Below are positions 61,685 to 64,000 of a stretch of DNA of 64,000 nucleotides, piece after piece; positions within the stretch are counted from its first letter, which is position 1, and each line of letters opens with the position of its first letter. This DNA is from Burkholderia ubonensis subsp. mesacidophila (GTDB lineage: Bacteria > Pseudomonadota > Gammaproteobacteria > Burkholderiales > Burkholderiaceae). Below the pieces are notes generated by a model. That model did not search any database. It saw nothing but the letters and a program-made list of their open reading frames with translations, and was not told the origin of the DNA. Made by a program: the position numbers and the translations under genes. The stretch is from contig NZ_CP020738.1 of assembly GCF_002097715.1 (NCBI RefSeq), positions 1,736,001 through 1,800,000 of the forward strand. The letters run 5' to 3'.

Positions 61685-62458
61685 ATGCACTTTGCCCGAC
61701 TGCACCATCAAGCCGAACCGCTGCTGCTCGCCAACGTCTGGGATGTCGCAAGCGCCCGCGCAGCGAAAGCTGCGGGCTATGCCGCCATCGGCACGTCCAG
61801 CGCGGCCATCGCCGATATGCTGGGCTATGCCGACGGCGAGGGTCTGAGTTTTGCCGAGCTGCAAGCCCTGGTCGCGCGTTTGCGCGCGGCAACCGACCTG
61901 CCGCTGACCGTCGACGTGGAAGCTGGCTATGGCGAGACGGCCGAGACGGTAGTCGCCAACCTGCGCGAGCTGGCTGCCATGGGGGTGGTCGGTGTCAATC
62001 TGGAGGACAGCGTGGTGCGCAACGGCCAGCGCACATTGGTGGACGCTGAAGCCTTCGCCCGGCGTCTGCGCGACATCCACGCCGGCTTGAAGGCAGCCGG
62101 CGTGGAATTGTTCGTCAATGTGCGCACCGATACCTTCCTGCTGGGCGTGGCGAATGCTCGTGAGGAGACCCTCGCCCGCGGCCGGCGTTATGCCGCCTGC
62201 GGCGCCGACGGCCTGTTCGTGCCCTGTGTGACCGACGACGCGGATATCGCCGCCATCGTGGCGGGCGTGTCCTTGCCGTTGAACGTGATGTGCATGCCGA
62301 ATCTGCCGTCGTTCGAGCGCCTCGCCGCGCTGGGCGTCAAGCGCATCAGCATGGGCAATTTCCTGCACGGGCGCGTGAAGCAGACCCTGCAGCAACTCTT
62401 CACCGCCGTGCGCGACGAACAATCCTTCCGGGTGCTATTCGACCATGCTGGTCACTGA
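61685..62458 (+). CDS. Isocitrate lyase/PEP mutase-superfamily protein
   Basis: A 257-residue TIM-barrel protein: LLLANVWDVASARAAKAAGY then AAIGTSS, LPLTVDVEAGYGETAETVVA, GVVGVNLEDS and LFVNVRTDTFLLG. The metal-binding Asp/Glu residues of the superfamily are present, but the KKCGH motif of true isocitrate lyase is absent. It is of the short oxaloacetate-decarboxylase-like or phosphonopyruvate-hydrolase-like kind; the reaction is unknown. ATG 61685 follows AAGGAG. Its stop lies 14 bases inside the ada frame. Codons favour GCC for alanine, unlike the GCG-rich neighbours, suggesting separate ancestry for this pair. Confidence 0.85.
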   Translation: MHFARLHHQAEPLLLANVWDVASARAAKAAGYAAIGTSSAAIADMLGYADGEGLSFAELQALVARLRAATDLPLTVDVEAGYGETAETVVANLRELAAMGVVGVNLEDSVVRNGQRTLVDAEAFARRLRDIHAGLKAAGVELFVNVRTDTFLLGVANAREETLARGRRYAACGADGLFVPCVTDDADIAAIVAGVSLPLNVMCMPNLPSFERLAALGVKRISMGNFLHGRVKQTLQQLFTAVRDEQSFRVLFDHAGH

Positions 62459-63500
62459 TGTCCGACAAATCGACGCCTACTACCGCGCGCTGGTCGAGCG
62501 CGCGGCGGACCATGTCGGCATCTTCTACGTCGCGGTGAAGACCACCGGCGTGTTCTGCATCGCCACCTGCCGGGCGCGCAAGCCCAAGCGCGAGAACGTG
62601 GTGTTCTACACCGGCTTCAAGGAAGCGCTCGATGCCGGCTACCGGCCGTGCAAGGTGTGCAAGCCGACCGAGAACGCGAATGCCGCGCCGCCCGACGTGG
62701 CCGAGGCTATCGCGTGGGTGCGCCAGCATCCCAAGGAGCGCCTGAGCGATGGGCGCCTCAGGGAACGCGGTGTCAGCCCGGAGCGCATCCGGCGCTGGTT
62801 CCAGCAGCACTACGGGATGAGCTTTCAGGCGTTTCAGCGCGCGCTGCGCATCAATACGGCGCTGGAAGAGCTGAAGACCGGTCGCCGCGCAACCGATGCC
62901 GCGCTCGACAGCGGCTACGATTCGCTCAGCGGCTTCGGCTATACCTGCAAGAAGCTGACCGGCGGCGCGCCGACGGCGGCCGCCCAGGTCATCCTCATTC
63001 ACCGCTTTACCACGCCGTTGGGGCCGATGTTCGTCTGTGCGACTGAGCGCGGCGTCTGCCTGCTGGAATTCGTGGACCGCCGGATGCTGGAGACCGAGTT
63101 CGAGGATCTGCAAAGGCGCTTGCAAGCGCGCATCCTCGCCGGGGAAAACTCGCACACCCGCCAGGCCGAGCGTGAAATCGGCGAGTATTTCGCCGGCAAG
63201 CGCCAGCGATTCGAACTGGCGCTCGATACGCCCGGCAGCGGGTTCCAGCAGTCGGTGTGGCAAGCGCTCCAGGCCATTCCCTATGGCAGCACCGCGAGCT
63301 ATTCCGAGCAGGCCGAGCGACTCGGCAAGCCGCAGACGGTGCGGGCAGTGGCCGGCGCCAACGGCGCCAACCGCGTGGCGATCGTCGTGCCCTGTCACCG
63401 GGTGGTCGGAAAGAACGGCGCGCTGACCGGCTACGGCGGCGGCCTGGCTCGCAAGCAATGGTTGCTGGAGCATGAGCGGCGGCATGCCTCCGGTGGCTAG
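62445..63500 (+). CDS. ada: Ada: methylphosphotriester/O6-methylguanine-DNA methyltransferase and activator
   Basis: A 351-residue protein with the complete Ada layout. The N-terminal zinc domain has Cys38, Cys42, Cys69 and Cys72 (VFCIATCRARKPKREN, RPCKVC), the E. coli numbering. An AraC-type HTH spans about 85-180 (SPERIRRWFQQHYGMSFQAF). The C-terminal methyltransferase has the acceptor Cys317 in IVVPCHRVVGKNGALTGY. It repairs alkylated DNA and, once methylated, activates the adaptive response. The 14-base overlap with the upstream ICL-like gene implies coupled translation. A hairpin follows. Confidence 0.95.
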   Translation: MLVTDVRQIDAYYRALVERAADHVGIFYVAVKTTGVFCIATCRARKPKRENVVFYTGFKEALDAGYRPCKVCKPTENANAAPPDVAEAIAWVRQHPKERLSDGRLRERGVSPERIRRWFQQHYGMSFQAFQRALRINTALEELKTGRRATDAALDSGYDSLSGFGYTCKKLTGGAPTAAAQVILIHRFTTPLGPMFVCATERGVCLLEFVDRRMLETEFEDLQRRLQARILAGENSHTRQAEREIGEYFAGKRQRFELALDTPGSGFQQSVWQALQAIPYGSTASYSEQAERLGKPQTVRAVAGANGANRVAIVVPCHRVVGKNGALTGYGGGLARKQWLLEHERRHASGG

Positions 63501-63524
63501 GCCAGTGTGCGGGAACATGGCCGC

Positions 63525-63551
63525 GCCGGCCCGCGCAACCGCGCGGCCGGC
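63525..63551. terminator. Hairpin between ada and the convergent Sel1-like gene
   Basis: An 11-bp GC stem (GCCGGCC, bulged C, GCGC) with a 4-base AACC loop in the gap between convergent genes. No U tract on either side. Confidence 0.45.
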
Positions 63552-63562
63552 ATCCGCCGCGA

Positions 63563-64000
63563 TCAGACCATCGCGTTGTCGCTGCCGGGGATCTCGTGCG
63601 CCTTGATCTGCTTGCGGTGCAGTTTGTACAGCAGTTTGCCCAGCATGCCGTCCTCGTGATACAGGCGCGTGATGTTGCGCACGTATTCGTCGTCCGGCGC
63701 GATCGCCTGGGCGCCCATGATCCAGCGCACGCTCTCGCGGTAGTTGTAGAACGTCTTGTCGCGGCCGTCGCACAGGATCACCGACAGCGCGGCCATCGCC
63801 GCCGGATGGCCGCCGTCCGCATAGCGGCGCAGCTCGTCCATGTAACGGTGGCGCGACGGGATGTCCTCGAGGACGCCGATGTAAATCAGCATGTCCTTCA
63901 GGCCGTCGGTGTGCCCCATCTCGTCCGCCTTGCGCGCGGCCTCGATGGCCTCGATCCTCAGGTGCTTGCGCTCGTCGGGGTCCTTGCTCGCATTTGCTAG
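63563..64000 (-). CDS. Sel1-like/TPR-type hypothetical protein, 5' end outside window
   Basis: The frame is open through base 64000, so the start is upstream on the minus strand; 145 residues are visible. It is helical and soluble in this part: ERKHLRIEAIEAARKADEMG, IPSRHRYMDELRRYADGGHP then AAMAALSVILCDGRD and DDEYVRNITRLYHEDGMLGK. The AAMAALSxxL spacing is reminiscent of Sel1-like repeats, but I cannot confirm the family. Convergent with ada. Confidence 0.6.
   Translation of the reverse strand, partial: LANASKDPDERKHLRIEAIEAARKADEMGHTDGLKDMLIYIGVLEDIPSRHRYMDELRRYADGGHPAAMAALSVILCDGRDKTFYNYRESVRWIMGAQAIAPDDEYVRNITRLYHEDGMLGKLLYKLHRKQIKAHEIPGSDNAMV

Noticed and set aside
61685..62458. True isocitrate lyase
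   Set aside because: Too short and lacks the KKCGH catalytic motif; kept as a superfamily member of unknown reaction.

Overview
The window is about 64 kb of very GC-rich DNA with strong GCG/TCG/CGC codon preference, densely packed genes and short intergenic gaps. The gene set (GTP-dependent PEP carboxykinase, TonB/Zur zinc uptake, ANR-type anaerobic control, a class II ribonucleotide reductase, many flavin-dependent monooxygenases, SsuA/SsuD-like proteins, a second infA next to a cold-shock gene) points to a betaproteobacterium, most likely Burkholderia (cepacia complex or close relative). This is inferred from content and style, not from a database search. No rRNA, tRNA, CRISPR array, phage or intact transposase was recognised.

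Layout. 0-6 kb: the 3' part of 4-hydroxyphenylpyruvate dioxygenase, a FitA-like antitoxin with a wrecked PIN toxin, cold-shock protein, a second IF-1, and a phosphoesterase. 6.7-15.3 kb: pckG, a Tat-exported lipoprotein phosphatase, a good PhoB promoter reading into a zinc-ribbon protein and an accessory FtsH, an OsmC-like protein and otsA. 15.5-21.7 kb: B12-dependent ribonucleotide reductase behind a perfect ANR/FNR box, a chemotaxis receptor, and a ZnuD-like TonB receptor with a Zur-like box. 22.1-23.0 kb: an orphan type VI amidase effector and immunity pair (Tae4/Tai4) in visibly more AT-rich DNA. 23.1-25.8 kb: ArsR/AHSA1/GST operon and an alcohol dehydrogenase. 25.8-32.3 kb: a four-gene NodT-HlyD-RbbA-permease export operon. 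32.6-35.9 kb: a secreted Asp-box (sialidase-like) protein, and a hydrolase-MarR operon with two near-identical palindromic operators.

36.1-45.7 kb is a sulfur-scavenging block: a sulfonate-type binding protein plus monooxygenase on the plus strand, facing a minus-strand operon of GNAT acetyltransferase, two amino-acid-type binding proteins, two flavin monooxygenases and a fused permease-ATPase. Its gene content resembles the Bacillus subtilis ytm/ytn (S-alkylcysteine salvage) operon. 46.0-46.7 kb carries an MqsR/MqsA toxin-antitoxin module, followed by a DoeB/aspartoacylase-like deacylase and a PAS-GGDEF diguanylate cyclase. 50.5-55.3 kb is a translationally coupled periplasmic molybdenum aldehyde-oxidoreductase operon (molybdopterin, 2Fe-2S, triheme cytochrome c).

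55.4-59.4 kb is an envelope/stress block: a Pal-like lipoprotein bracketed by a 43-bp duplication of the cytochrome gene's 3' end, a tiny glycine-rich lipoprotein behind an ECF-like promoter, and a DUF4142-cupredoxin-ECF sigma operon. 60-63.5 kb has a GST, a fumarylacetoacetase-family hydratase, and an ICL/PEP-mutase-like gene overlapping an Ada-type DNA repair gene, the last two with GCC-rich codon use unlike the rest. The window ends inside a Sel1-like gene.

The most informative signals are regulatory: Pho, ANR, Zur, MarR, MqsA and ECF-type sites can be read directly and connect genes to phosphate, oxygen, zinc and stress responses.
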